Assembly: GCA_023271485.1 (NCBI GenBank)
Contig: JALPXT010000048.1
Span: forward strand, 1 to 10,551
Direction of reading: 5' to 3'
Source: Dehalococcoidia bacterium
GTDB taxonomy: Bacteria > Chloroflexota > Dehalococcoidia > SZUA-161 > SpSt-899
Length of the DNA stretch: 10,551 bases
Positions 1 through 6,755 of this stretch are shown here, one piece after another. The notes under the pieces were generated by a model that did not search any database, was not told the origin of the DNA, and worked only from the letters and a program-made list of their open reading frames with translations. The position numbers and the translations under genes are program-made. The stretch's first letter is position 1, and every line of letters starts with the position of its first letter.

Positions 1-81
1 GGGCCCGGCCCGCACGACACCTATTTCTTCTTCGATTCATTGATAAACGACATGGAGGGCGGGAATGCCAAGAAGGACTGA
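1..81 (+). CDS. carA: Carbamoyl phosphate synthase small subunit, C-terminal end (partial)
   Basis: Frame 1 is open from the window edge to TGA at 79-81 and encodes 26 residues. They begin GPGPHDTYFFFD, which matches the usual CarA tail (family pattern 'HPEASPGPHDT..LFDRF') of the glutamine amidotransferase subunit that feeds ammonia to CarB. The rest of the gene, including the catalytic Cys-His-Glu triad, lies outside the window. The stop codon falls 17 nt inside carB, so the two subunits are very probably translated as a coupled pair, as expected for a heterodimer made in fixed proportion. The residues after the family's normal end (MEGGNAKKD) are a short lineage-specific extension. The identification rests on a short but characteristic motif plus the neighbouring carB. 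Confidence 0.85.
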   Translation, partial: GPGPHDTYFFFDSLINDMEGGNAKKD

Positions 82-3000
82 CATAGAAAGGATTCTGCTC
101 ATCGGCTCCGGCCCGATCATCATCGGGCAGGCCTGCGAGTTCGATTACTCCGGGAGCCAGGCTTGCAAGGCGTTGCGGGAGGAGGGCTATGAAGTTGTTC
201 TGGTCAATTCGAACCCGGCAACGATCATGACCGACCCTGGAATGGCGGTGGCGACTTACATCGAACCATTAACCCCGGAGGTCATCGAGAAAATAATAGA
301 GAAGGAAAGGCCGGACGCTCTCCTCCCCACCATCGGAGGTCAAGTCGGCCTGAATATCGCCGCGGAGCTTTCGGAGCGAGGAATCCTCAAGAAATATAAC
401 GTGGAGCTTATCGGGGCTAAGTTCGAGGCGATCAAGAAGGCTGAAGATAGGATTCTGTTCAAAGAGGCGGTGGAGAGGATAGGACTGCGGATGCCCCGGA
501 GCAAAGAGGCTTATTCCGTGGAAGAAGCGGTGAAGATAGCCGGTGAGATCGGCTATCCCATAGTCATCAGGCCGGCCTACACCCTGGGGGGAACAGGGGG
601 TGGAATAGCCTTCAACCGGGAGGAGTTGGAGGTGATATCCGCCAGGGGCATAGAGTTCAGCCGCATCGGGCAGGTTCTTATCGAGGAGTCGGTCCTGGGT
701 TGGAAGGAATATGAGCTTGAGGTGATGAGGGACCTGACCGACAATGTGGTTATCATCTGCTCGATAGAGAATCTGGATCCCATGGGGATTCATACCGGCG
801 ACAGCATCACCTGCGCCCCGGCTCAGACGTTGACCGATAGGGAATATCAGGAAATGCGTGATGCCTCCATAAAGATCATGCGAGAGGTAGGGGTTGAAAC
901 CGGGGGCTCGAATATTCAGTTTGCCCTAAATCCCCAAAACGGAGAATTGGTGGTTATCGAAATGAACCCCCGGGTGAGCCGGAGCTCTGCCCTGGCATCA
1001 AAGGCCACCGGATTTCCCATCGCCAAGATCGCCGCTAAACTCGCCGTCGGGCTCACGCTGGATGAGATACCGAATGATATAACGAGGGAAACACCCGCCT
1101 CCTTCGAGCCCACCATAGATTACGTAGTGGTCAAAATGCCCCGATGGCCCTTCGATAAGTTTGCCGAGGCGGATAAGTCTCTCACCACGCAGATGAAATC
1201 CATCGGTGAAGCGATGGCGGTGGGAAGGACATTTGAGGAAGCCTTGCAGAAGGCGGTGAGGTCGTTGGAGACCGGTAAGTTCGATCTAACGAGTCGAGAG
1301 TCAAGGGGAGGGGGACTCCAGACTGAGGAGGAATTGCGCCACAGGCTCAGATTCCCCGTTGCCGAGAAAATCTTCCTTACCGCGGAGGCCTTCAGAATGG
1401 GCATGGATGTCGCCGAAGTGGCGGAACTCACCATGATCGACCCCTGGTTTCTGGAGAAGATCAGGAACATCGTCCTCCTTGAAACGGAGATCGAGAGATA
1501 TGATCTCAATCTCATCCCCCGGGATCTGCTCCTGGAGGCAAAGAGGAATGGTTTCTCCGATAGACAACTCGCTCATCTGCTCAAGACCGATGAGCTGGAA
1601 CTCCGGGGAAAGAGAAAGGAGATGGGGATAGTTCCGACATATAAGCTGGTGGATACCTGTGCCGCCGAGTTTGAGGCCCGGACTCCTTACTACTACTCTT
1701 GTTACGAAGATGAGGACGAAGTCGGTGTCACGCAAAGAAAGAAAACGCTCATAATCGGCAGTGGGCCGAACAGGATAGGGCAGGGTATTGAGTTCGACTA
1801 TTGTTGCGTTCAGGCGGTTTATGCTCTCAGGGAAGAGGGACATGAGAGCATAATGGTGAACTGCAATCCGGAGACGGTCAGCACCGACTACGATACGTCG
1901 GATAGGCTGTATTTCGAGCCCTTAACCTTTGAGGATGTCTTGAATATCATCGAAAAAGAGAAGCCTGATGGGGTGATAGTTCAATTTGGCGGTCAGACTC
2001 CTTTGAATCTGGCCGTCCCCCTGGAGGAAGCAGGAGCGAAAATAATAGGGACCTCCCCGAATTCCATCGATATGGCGGAGGATAGAAAAAGATTCGGAGA
2101 ACTCCTCAGAAGACTGGCCATACCTCAGGCCGAGAACGGCACCGCTCTATCCCTTGAGGAGGCGGTGAAGATAGCCGCAGAGATTGGTTACCCCGTCTTA
2201 GTCAGACCCTCCTATGTGCTTGGCGGGAGGGCAATGGAGATAGTGTACGACGAAGAAACTCTGGTGAGATACATGAGGGAAGCAATAGAGGTATCTCCGG
2301 AAAAGCCGGTGCTGGTGGATAAATTTCTGGAAGAGGCCATCGAGGTTGAGGTGGATGCCATCTTCGATGGGGAAGACCTGGTCATCGGAGGGATAATGGA
2401 GCACATTGAAGAGGCGGGAATCCATTCCGGGGACAGCGCCTGTGCCTTGCCCCCTCAGAATCTGGCTCCGGAAACGCTGGAGGTCATAAGGGACTATACC
2501 GACAAGATCGCCCGGGAGCTGGAGGTCAAAGGGTTGATGAACATCCAACTGGCGGTGAAGGATGAGAGGGTGTATGTCCTGGAGGTGAATCCAAGGGCAT
2601 CCCGGACTGTGCCTTACATAAGCAAAGCAAGCGGAGTTCCTCTGGCGAAGATAGCCGCCAAGGTGATGCTGGGCAAGACTCTGAAGGAACTGGGGGTGAG
2701 TGAGGTAAGATTCGACCATGTGGCGGTAAAGGAAGCCGTTTTCCCCTTTTCCAAGTTCCCCGAAGTGGATCCGATTCTCAGTCCGGAGATGAAGTCAACC
2801 GGTGAGGTGATGGGAATCGATGCCGACTTCGGCGTAGCTTTCTACAAGGCCGAGCTGAGTGCCGGGATGAATCTACCCACAAAGGGCACCGTTTTGATCA
2901 CGGTCGCGGATAAGGATAAAACGCGAATAGTCCCGGTGGCCAGAAGATTCGAGGAGCTGGGTTTCGAGATATTGGCCACCTCGGGAACTCATGCCTGTCT

Positions 3001-3301
3001 TTTGGACCACGGAGTCGAAAGCAAGAAGGTGCTCAAGATTCACGAGGGGAGGCCGCACATCGTGGATTACGTCAAGAACAAAATGGTGGACATAATCATA
3101 AACACCCCGGTAGGCAAAAAGGCAAGATACGACGATAGTTATATCAGAAAATCGGCCGTGCGATACAACGTTCCCTATTTTACCACCGTTTCCGGAGCGG
3201 GGGCGGTAGCGGTGGGTATAGAAGCAAAGGATCAGAAGGTGTTCTTCGAGCCTATACAGGCATATCATGCCAGGGGAGGAAAATGCGCAGTGATACATTG
3301 A
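65..3301 (+). CDS. carB: Carbamoyl phosphate synthase large subunit
   Basis: CarB makes carbamoyl phosphate from bicarbonate, ATP and glutamine-derived ammonia for pyrimidine and arginine synthesis. It acts in the cytosol as a heterodimer with CarA. The 1078 residues are full length for the family (about 1070). The first synthetase half opens with LIGSGPIIIGQACEFDYSG, has the ATP-grasp glycine loop RPAYTLGGTGGG near residue 169 and the EMNPR metal/ATP motif near 299. An oligomerisation region follows (about 405-550). The second half opens at about residue 560 with LIIGSGPNRIGQGIEFDY, then has RPSYVLGGRAMEIV near 713 and EVNPR near 840. The last 140 residues form the MGS-like allosteric domain (TSGTHACL near 972, NTPVGKKARYD from 1013). 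The ATG at 65 has GGAGGGCGGGA just upstream and matches the family N-terminus. It overlaps carA by 17 nt and the next gene by 19 nt. Nothing is truncated or broken. Confidence 0.98.
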   Translation: MPRRTDIERILLIGSGPIIIGQACEFDYSGSQACKALREEGYEVVLVNSNPATIMTDPGMAVATYIEPLTPEVIEKIIEKERPDALLPTIGGQVGLNIAAELSERGILKKYNVELIGAKFEAIKKAEDRILFKEAVERIGLRMPRSKEAYSVEEAVKIAGEIGYPIVIRPAYTLGGTGGGIAFNREELEVISARGIEFSRIGQVLIEESVLGWKEYELEVMRDLTDNVVIICSIENLDPMGIHTGDSITCAPAQTLTDREYQEMRDASIKIMREVGVETGGSNIQFALNPQNGELVVIEMNPRVSRSSALASKATGFPIAKIAAKLAVGLTLDEIPNDITRETPASFEPTIDYVVVKMPRWPFDKFAEADKSLTTQMKSIGEAMAVGRTFEEALQKAVRSLETGKFDLTSRESRGGGLQTEEELRHRLRFPVAEKIFLTAEAFRMGMDVAEVAELTMIDPWFLEKIRNIVLLETEIERYDLNLIPRDLLLEAKRNGFSDRQLAHLLKTDELELRGKRKEMGIVPTYKLVDTCAAEFEARTPYYYSCYEDEDEVGVTQRKKTLIIGSGPNRIGQGIEFDYCCVQAVYALREEGHESIMVNCNPETVSTDYDTSDRLYFEPLTFEDVLNIIEKEKPDGVIVQFGGQTPLNLAVPLEEAGAKIIGTSPNSIDMAEDRKRFGELLRRLAIPQAENGTALSLEEAVKIAAEIGYPVLVRPSYVLGGRAMEIVYDEETLVRYMREAIEVSPEKPVLVDKFLEEAIEVEVDAIFDGEDLVIGGIMEHIEEAGIHSGDSACALPPQNLAPETLEVIRDYTDKIARELEVKGLMNIQLAVKDERVYVLEVNPRASRTVPYISKASGVPLAKIAAKVMLGKTLKELGVSEVRFDHVAVKEAVFPFSKFPEVDPILSPEMKSTGEVMGIDADFGVAFYKAELSAGMNLPTKGTVLITVADKDKTRIVPVARRFEELGFEILATSGTHACLLDHGVESKKVLKIHEGRPHIVDYVKNKMVDIIINTPVGKKARYDDSYIRKSAVRYNVPYFTTVSGAGAVAVGIEAKDQKVFFEPIQAYHARGGKCAVIH

Positions 3302-4932
3302 AAAAGGGATTGCAACGGGCGCCGCACCGGTCATTACTCAAGGCTTGTGGGGTGATGGATGAAGACATGGACAAGCCCTTCATCGCGGTGGTAAATTCAT
3401 GGACTGATATTGTACCCGGCCATATCCACCTTCGGGGGATAGCCGATGCCGCAAAAGAGGGCATCAGGGAGGCTGGTGGACTGCCCTTCGAGTTCCACAC
3501 CATCGCCGTATGCGATGGCCTGGCCATGGGGCATGACGGGATGCGGTATTCGTTGCCGTCGCGGGATGTCATCGCCAATTCTATTGAAATAATGGTCAAG
3601 GCGCACGCCCTCGACGGGATGGTGCTCATTCCCGCCTGTGACGAGATCGTCCCCGGGCACCTGATGGCAGCAGGCCGGTTAGATATCCCCACCATCGTGG
3701 TGACCGGCGGGCCGATGCTGCCGGGAGAATTCAAGGGGAAGGAAGTTGACATAATCGATGTCTTTGAGGCGGTGGGCAGGGTCAGTGATGGCAAGATGGG
3801 GATGGATGATTTAAAGGAGTTAGAGGGCTGTGCCTGCCCAGGTGCCGGGACCTGCGCCGGGATGTTCAGTGCCAATACCCTGGCCTGTGGGGTGGAGGCC
3901 CTCGGGCTGTCGCTGCCCGGCTGTGGCTGTGCCCACGCTGTAGACGCCAGAAAGATAAGGATTGCCCGGCAAAGCGGGAAGGAGATAGTGAGCCTGATAA
4001 GGTGTAATATCACCGCCAGAGAGATAATGACCTACAAGGCCTTTCTGAACTGGATCCGGGTATCCCTGGCGGTAGCCGGGTCAACCAACGATGTGCTGGA
4101 GATCCTGGCGATTGCTCGGGAAACGGATGTAGAGATGTCGATAGACATATTTGACCAGTTGAGTAGAACCACTCCACATATCTGCAATATGCGCCCCGGC
4201 GGCTCTTATACCCTGTGGGACCTGGATAGGGCTGGGGGCGTTCCGGCGATAATGAAACGGATTGAGCCGCTGCTGACGCTGGACTGCCTTACGGTTACCG
4301 GCAGGAGTGTGGGCGAGAATATCGCCGGCGTGGAAGTTCTCAACGAGGAGGTGATCCGGCGCCTCGATAATCCCGTTCATAGCAGTGGTGGGTTAGCCAT
4401 ACTCTACGGAAGCCTGGCCCCTAAAGGGGCGGTGGTGAAACAGACGGCGGTGGTCGAGAGCATGCAAAGAACCAGAGGCCCGGCTCGAGTCTTTGACTCC
4501 GAGGAGGAGGCTTTCGAGGCGATAACCGGCGGGAAGATACATAGAGGCGATGTGGTGGTTATCCGCTACGAAGGCCCGAAGGGGGGGCCGGGGATGCGGG
4601 AGATGCTCGGGCCCACCTCGGCCATCAGTGGCAGGGGGCTGGCCGACTCCGTGGCATTGATCACCGACGGCAGGTTCTCCGGGGGAACCCGTGGGCCCTG
4701 TATCGGACATATAGCACCGGAGGCGGCCGAGGGCGGACCGATCGCCCTTATTGCCGAGGGCGACTATATCTCGATAGACATCCCCAGCCGCCGGATAGAC
4801 CTGGAGATCGACAAGGCCGAATTTGAGGCGAGAATGAGAGAATGGCGGCCTAAAGAAAAGGAAGTCAAAGGCTACCTCAAGGAGTATGGGCAGGGTTGCT
4901 TGAGCGCTGAGCGAGGCGCCAGCATGGAGTAG
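3283..4932 (+). CDS. ilvD: Dihydroxy-acid dehydratase (IlvD/Edd family)
   Basis: IlvD dehydrates 2,3-dihydroxy-isovalerate and 2,3-dihydroxy-3-methylvalerate to the 2-keto acids of valine and isoleucine synthesis, using an Fe-S cluster and Mg2+. The protein is 549 residues, close to the usual 550-560. Visible motifs are PGHIHL (from P45), CDGLAMGH (C77-D78), RYSLPSR, CDEIVPGH (C119-D120-E121), CPGAGTCAGM (C185, C191), AGSTND, TGPARVFDSEEEA-like GPARVFDSEEEA, GPKGGPGMREM, and ITDGRFSGGTRG with the expected catalytic Ser466. The PGH form of the first motif is that of E. coli-type enzymes. The oddity is E121 (GAG at 3643-3645), where the family has Lys in CDK, the residue carbamylated to bind Mg2+ in related structures. 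The ATG at 3283 follows AGGGGAGGA at 3272-3280 and lies inside the end of carB, so translation is probably coupled. The reaction could be on a related sugar acid rather than the branched-chain substrate, but overall similarity favours IlvD. Confidence 0.93.
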   Translation: MRSDTLKKGLQRAPHRSLLKACGVMDEDMDKPFIAVVNSWTDIVPGHIHLRGIADAAKEGIREAGGLPFEFHTIAVCDGLAMGHDGMRYSLPSRDVIANSIEIMVKAHALDGMVLIPACDEIVPGHLMAAGRLDIPTIVVTGGPMLPGEFKGKEVDIIDVFEAVGRVSDGKMGMDDLKELEGCACPGAGTCAGMFSANTLACGVEALGLSLPGCGCAHAVDARKIRIARQSGKEIVSLIRCNITAREIMTYKAFLNWIRVSLAVAGSTNDVLEILAIARETDVEMSIDIFDQLSRTTPHICNMRPGGSYTLWDLDRAGGVPAIMKRIEPLLTLDCLTVTGRSVGENIAGVEVLNEEVIRRLDNPVHSSGGLAILYGSLAPKGAVVKQTAVVESMQRTRGPARVFDSEEEAFEAITGGKIHRGDVVVIRYEGPKGGPGMREMLGPTSAISGRGLADSVALITDGRFSGGTRGPCIGHIAPEAAEGGPIALIAEGDYISIDIPSRRIDLEIDKAEFEARMREWRPKEKEVKGYLKEYGQGCLSAERGASME

Positions 4933-4979
4933 ACATGGGGACTCACGGATTAAGGTGAGCATTCGTGCCCTTGATGTGA

Positions 4980-5248
4980 ACGCCATTTGGTGGTAGACTT
5001 AATAATCCCAAACATAGGGGCCTGCTGATGCTTGTCTATCAGCAGGATTGAGGGTCGGTGAGATCGTTCCACTGCGTGTAGAGAACATTGACGGGGAAAG
5101 ACATCTGATCCACGTTCAGGAGTTGTTAGGTCACGCCAGTTCAAAAACGACGGAGATTTATACTCACGTGAGTCAACGCGACCTCGGCCGGATTCGGAGC
5201 CCCTTGGATACGCTGATGTTGACGCATGAGGAAGCAGGGGAGGAATGA
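4980..5248 (+). pseudogene. Tyrosine recombinase (XerC/XerD-like integrase) relic
   Basis: This is a decayed C-terminal part of a site-specific tyrosine recombinase. Reading from about 4980, one frame gives NNPKHRGLLMLVY (ending near 5039), typical of the start of the catalytic domain. The protein then continues only in another frame as SAGLRVGEIVPLRVENID (from about 5039), which contains the first catalytic Arg. After HLIHV (5102-5116) the sequence jumps straight to QELLGHASSKTTEIYTHVS, which carries the LGH histidine and the nucleophilic Tyr. The stretch normally lying between, with the catalytic Lys and the HxxR motif, is absent. No N-terminal SAM-like DNA-binding domain is present upstream. 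A TTG-started reading (5048-5248, 66 codons) exists but would lack three catalytic parts. The gene is therefore almost certainly inactive. It marks the start of an accessory stretch that ends ilvD-type metabolic DNA. Confidence 0.85.
5021..5046. repeat. Perfect 9-bp inverted repeat at the recombinase frameshift
   Basis: CCTGCTGAT (5021-5029) and ATCAGCAGG (5038-5046) are exact reverse complements around the 8-base loop GCTTGTCT. The frameshift that breaks the recombinase reading frame lies at about 5039, in the right arm. Restoring one T there would rejoin the two frames but would spoil the palindrome. It is not followed by a T-tract, so it is not a good terminator. Confidence 0.7.
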
Positions 5249-5276
5249 CCGGCGGAGTTACTACGCCAAGAGTCGA

Positions 5277-5341
5277 GGATAAACGAAGGACTTCGCATTA
5301 TATCCCTATTGGGGTGGATAAACGAACTAGTTCGCCAATCT
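5277..5341. repeat. Pair of imperfect direct repeats with palindromic cores
   Basis: GGATAAACGAA occurs at 5277-5287 and again at 5316-5326, exactly 39 bp apart. Each copy continues into TTCGC after a four-base centre. The first is CGAA-GGAC-TTCG (5284-5295); the second is the perfect 12-bp palindrome CGAACTAGTTCG (5323-5334). Both are followed by a similar AT-rich tail (CATTATA and CCAATCTA). They sit between a tyrosine recombinase relic and a small antitoxin gene. The layout of two inverted-arm units suggests a recombination core site, but no experimental family is recognised. An operator for the downstream gene is the alternative. Confidence 0.5.
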
Positions 5342-5392
5342 ACATTAAAATCAGGCCCATCTTGGGGCACAAGGAAGGAGGAGTGCAGATAG

Positions 5393-5665
5393 ATGAATGA
5401 GCGAATTGTCATAGACCCAGAGATACAGCACGGCAAACCGGTGATTCGTGGAACTCGGGTTCCGGTGACGCGCATTATCGGTGGGCTCGCCGGCGGTAAG
5501 CCAGTGGCTGCTCTTGTGGCTATTGAAAACGCAGATATGGAAACGGTTTCTCTGAGCGCCAATCCAGGGTTTCTTTCCCTCATCGAGCGGTCACGGGTAC
5601 GCCAGCAGGCAGAGGGTGGAATATCCAGCGAGGAGATGCGACGCCGACTCGGGTTAAGCCAGTAA
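5393..5665 (+). CDS. DUF433-type antitoxin fused to a Phd/YefM-like C-terminus
   Basis: The first 33 residues have the DUF433 signature (IDPEIQHGKPVIRGTRVPV), a small helix-turn-helix-type protein usually found as the antitoxin of a PIN-like (DUF5615) toxin. From about residue 34 the expected DUF433 continuation (helices with 'EEIL..YP.L...DI.AAL.YA') is missing. Instead GKPVAALVAIENA appears, the end of a Phd/YefM antitoxin fold, followed by an antitoxin-type tail (LSANPGFLSLIERSR ... EEMRRRLGL). The protein is 90 residues, similar to a normal small antitoxin. ATG 5393 follows AAGGAGGAG (5375-5383) with good spacing. No toxin gene follows: the next 120 bases hold an attC-like palindrome and then a hydrolase. 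It may be an orphan, a neutral chimera or a hybrid regulator. The DUF433 half is confident; the Phd assignment is from recalled family sequence. Confidence 0.72.
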   Translation: MNERIVIDPEIQHGKPVIRGTRVPVTRIIGGLAGGKPVAALVAIENADMETVSLSANPGFLSLIERSRVRQQAEGGISSEEMRRRLGLSQ

Positions 5666-5759
5666 TGGCGCACGGCGTATAACACGGGCTTTGCGGCTTC
5701 GTTTCACTTCGCCCAAACCTTATCAGGCTTCGTTTGTGCCGATACCGTTAGGCGCCATT
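5664..5759. repeat. attC-like imperfect palindrome after the antitoxin gene
   Basis: AATGGCGC (5664-5671), starting in the antitoxin stop codon, is the exact reverse complement of GCGCCATT (5752-5759). Inside it, TAAC (5680-5683) mirrors GTTA (5747-5750), and GTTAGGC (5747-5753) fits the integron core GTTRRRY. The left core GTATAAC departs from RYYYAAC at one position. The interior contains a 10-bp direct repeat GGCTTCGTTT (5695-5704 and 5726-5735). Length (about 96 bp), position just behind a small ORF and overlap with its stop codon are as expected for a gene-cassette recombination site. No integron integrase gene is seen in the window, so it may be a relic or a related palindromic element. 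Confidence 0.42.
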
Positions 5760-5771
5760 GCCAGGAAGTTC

Positions 5772-5788
5772 AAGGAGGAAAAGTGATG
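5772..5788 (+). promoter_or_regulatory. Strong ribosome binding site and start codon out of frame with the hydrolase body
   Basis: AAGGAGG (5772-5778) is followed after 7 bases by ATG at 5786-5788. Translation from there gives MRQFKIIVEKFF and then leaves the hydrolase frame, stopping at a TGA after 29 codons. The ATG at 5830, in the hydrolase frame, has no comparable ribosome binding site. The signal thus points to the original start and to a frameshift between about 5809 and 5824. Confidence 0.65.
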
Positions 5789-5829
5789 CGGCAATTCAAA
5801 ATCATTGTTGAGAAATTTTTTATAGAAGA

Positions 5830-6567
5830 ATGGGTAAGGGATATCCCCTCATACTGCTCCACGGTGCTATGGTGAGCGGCGTAATATTTTCCATTAAATC
5901 GGTTGCAGAAGAATTGTCTAAAAATTATGACGTTATTATCCCCGATCTGCGTGGACACGGCGGAAGCAAAAATATGCCGGGCCCGTACACAACAGTACAG
6001 CATGCAGAGGATACAAAGAAGCTACTGGACGCGCTCAATGTTAAAAACGCTTATATTTTGGGATATTCGTATGGGGGTGTGGTTGCGCAACAGATAACAT
6101 ACACGTATCCGTCACTAGTAAATAAGCTGATTCTCACCTGTACAATTTCATATAATAAAATTACTTTACGGGAAAAAATTGAGGGAATTATTATTTTATT
6201 CGCTCTACGACTTTTAGGTGTCAATAGACTTGCTCATCTTACTACAAGCTATAGTCCTGAACTTAATAATAATCCTGCGCTGAAAAAAGAAATGCAAAAA
6301 ATGTTCGCAGATAATGATACAAAGGCAGCCGCAGCAGTGTTAAAAGAAGCATTTACTTTTGACAGCCGGTCGTGGGTGCACAATACTCGCTGCCCAACTC
6401 TCATTATTGGAGGATTAGCCGATATTGCAACACCGATACATCATACCTATTTTTTACACGATAAAATCAAAGGTTCTCAACTGGAGATATTTGAGGATGC
6501 CGGCCATACTTTGATTTGGACACACAGTAAAAGGCTTGTCAGCGTGGTAAAGAATTTTTTGAGATAG
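5830..6567 (+). CDS. Alpha/beta hydrolase (probably frameshifted at its N-terminus)
   Basis: This is a single-domain alpha/beta hydrolase fold enzyme, cytosolic, with no signal peptide. From ATG 5830 it is 245 residues. It shows the oxyanion-side HG motif (LILLHGAM, H11-G12), DLRGHGGS after strand 4, the nucleophile elbow GYSYGG (Ser80), the acid in GGLADIATP (Asp198) and DAGH with catalytic His226. The triad is complete. A cap of about 60 residues separates the core halves (REKIEGIII to DTKAAAA). Substrate cannot be told; esterases, haloperoxidase-like and C-C hydrolases share this pattern. Relatives usually have about 20 more residues before GKGYPL, and the same frame is open upstream only to the TGA at 5809-5811, giving EIFYRRMGKG. 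The better ribosome site at 5772 starts another frame. Base composition is clearly more AT-rich than carB or ilvD, which suggests separate acquisition. It ends 189 bases from the converging pilin gene. Confidence 0.85.
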   Translation: MGKGYPLILLHGAMVSGVIFSIKSVAEELSKNYDVIIPDLRGHGGSKNMPGPYTTVQHAEDTKKLLDALNVKNAYILGYSYGGVVAQQITYTYPSLVNKLILTCTISYNKITLREKIEGIIILFALRLLGVNRLAHLTTSYSPELNNNPALKKEMQKMFADNDTKAAAAVLKEAFTFDSRSWVHNTRCPTLIIGGLADIATPIHHTYFLHDKIKGSQLEIFEDAGHTLIWTHSKRLVSVVKNFLR

Positions 6568-6755
6568 CAAATCTCCCAAATTACCTTCGGCAACTTCTTT
6601 TATCCGCAGAACGTCAGGCGCAATCGGCTTCAGGATGTGCAAACTGGCAAGTATAAGTCTATGATATCAGGCAGGGCCGGTCAATGGTAGACTCAGCAGG
6701 AGAGGGGCCCGATTTATCGGGCGGCCCCTCTCCCCGTTGCGCTGCACTTATGGCA
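6568..6755. other. Intergenic region between convergent genes
   Basis: This stretch separates the hydrolase (+) from the pilin-like gene (-). Apart from the strong hairpin at 6699-6733 I see no recognisable element. A minus-strand open frame crosses it (6642 down to 6454) but runs into the hydrolase and matches nothing I know. Confidence 0.5.
6699..6733 (-). terminator. Strong hairpin downstream of the pilin-like gene
   Basis: GGAGAGGGGCC (6699-6709) pairs perfectly with GGCCCCTCTCC (6723-6733). A competing inner stem GCCCGAT/ATCGGGC (6707-6713 with 6716-6722) has a TT loop. It lies 23 bases past the stop of the pilin-like gene and in the gap between convergent genes, the expected place for a terminator. 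Neither strand shows a run of T after it, so termination would be weak or the hairpin may act by stabilising the mRNA 3' end. Confidence 0.5.

Noticed and set aside
269..793. Long minus-strand open frames opposite carB (also 1120-1515, 1301-1843, 2198-2719, 2873-3334)
   Set aside because: They lie antisense to a complete, unmistakable carB, have no family features or ribosome sites, and come from its codon composition.
3252..4013. 253-codon minus-strand frame opposite the ilvD-like gene
   Set aside because: Low-complexity Ser/Pro-rich translation antisense to a conserved enzyme; a shadow frame.
4942..4959. CTCAC/GTGAG hairpin after ilvD as a terminator
   Set aside because: Only five base pairs with a loop of eight and no T-run.
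5250..5760. CRISPR array
   Set aside because: Repeats here are only two copies or direct repeats within one palindrome, without regular spacers.
6454..6642. 62-codon minus-strand frame starting MHILKPIAPDVLRIKEVAEG
   Set aside because: The first half looks protein-like, but it runs into the hydrolase gene antisense, has no ribosome site and no recognisable family. It may be a remnant, but this is not supportable.
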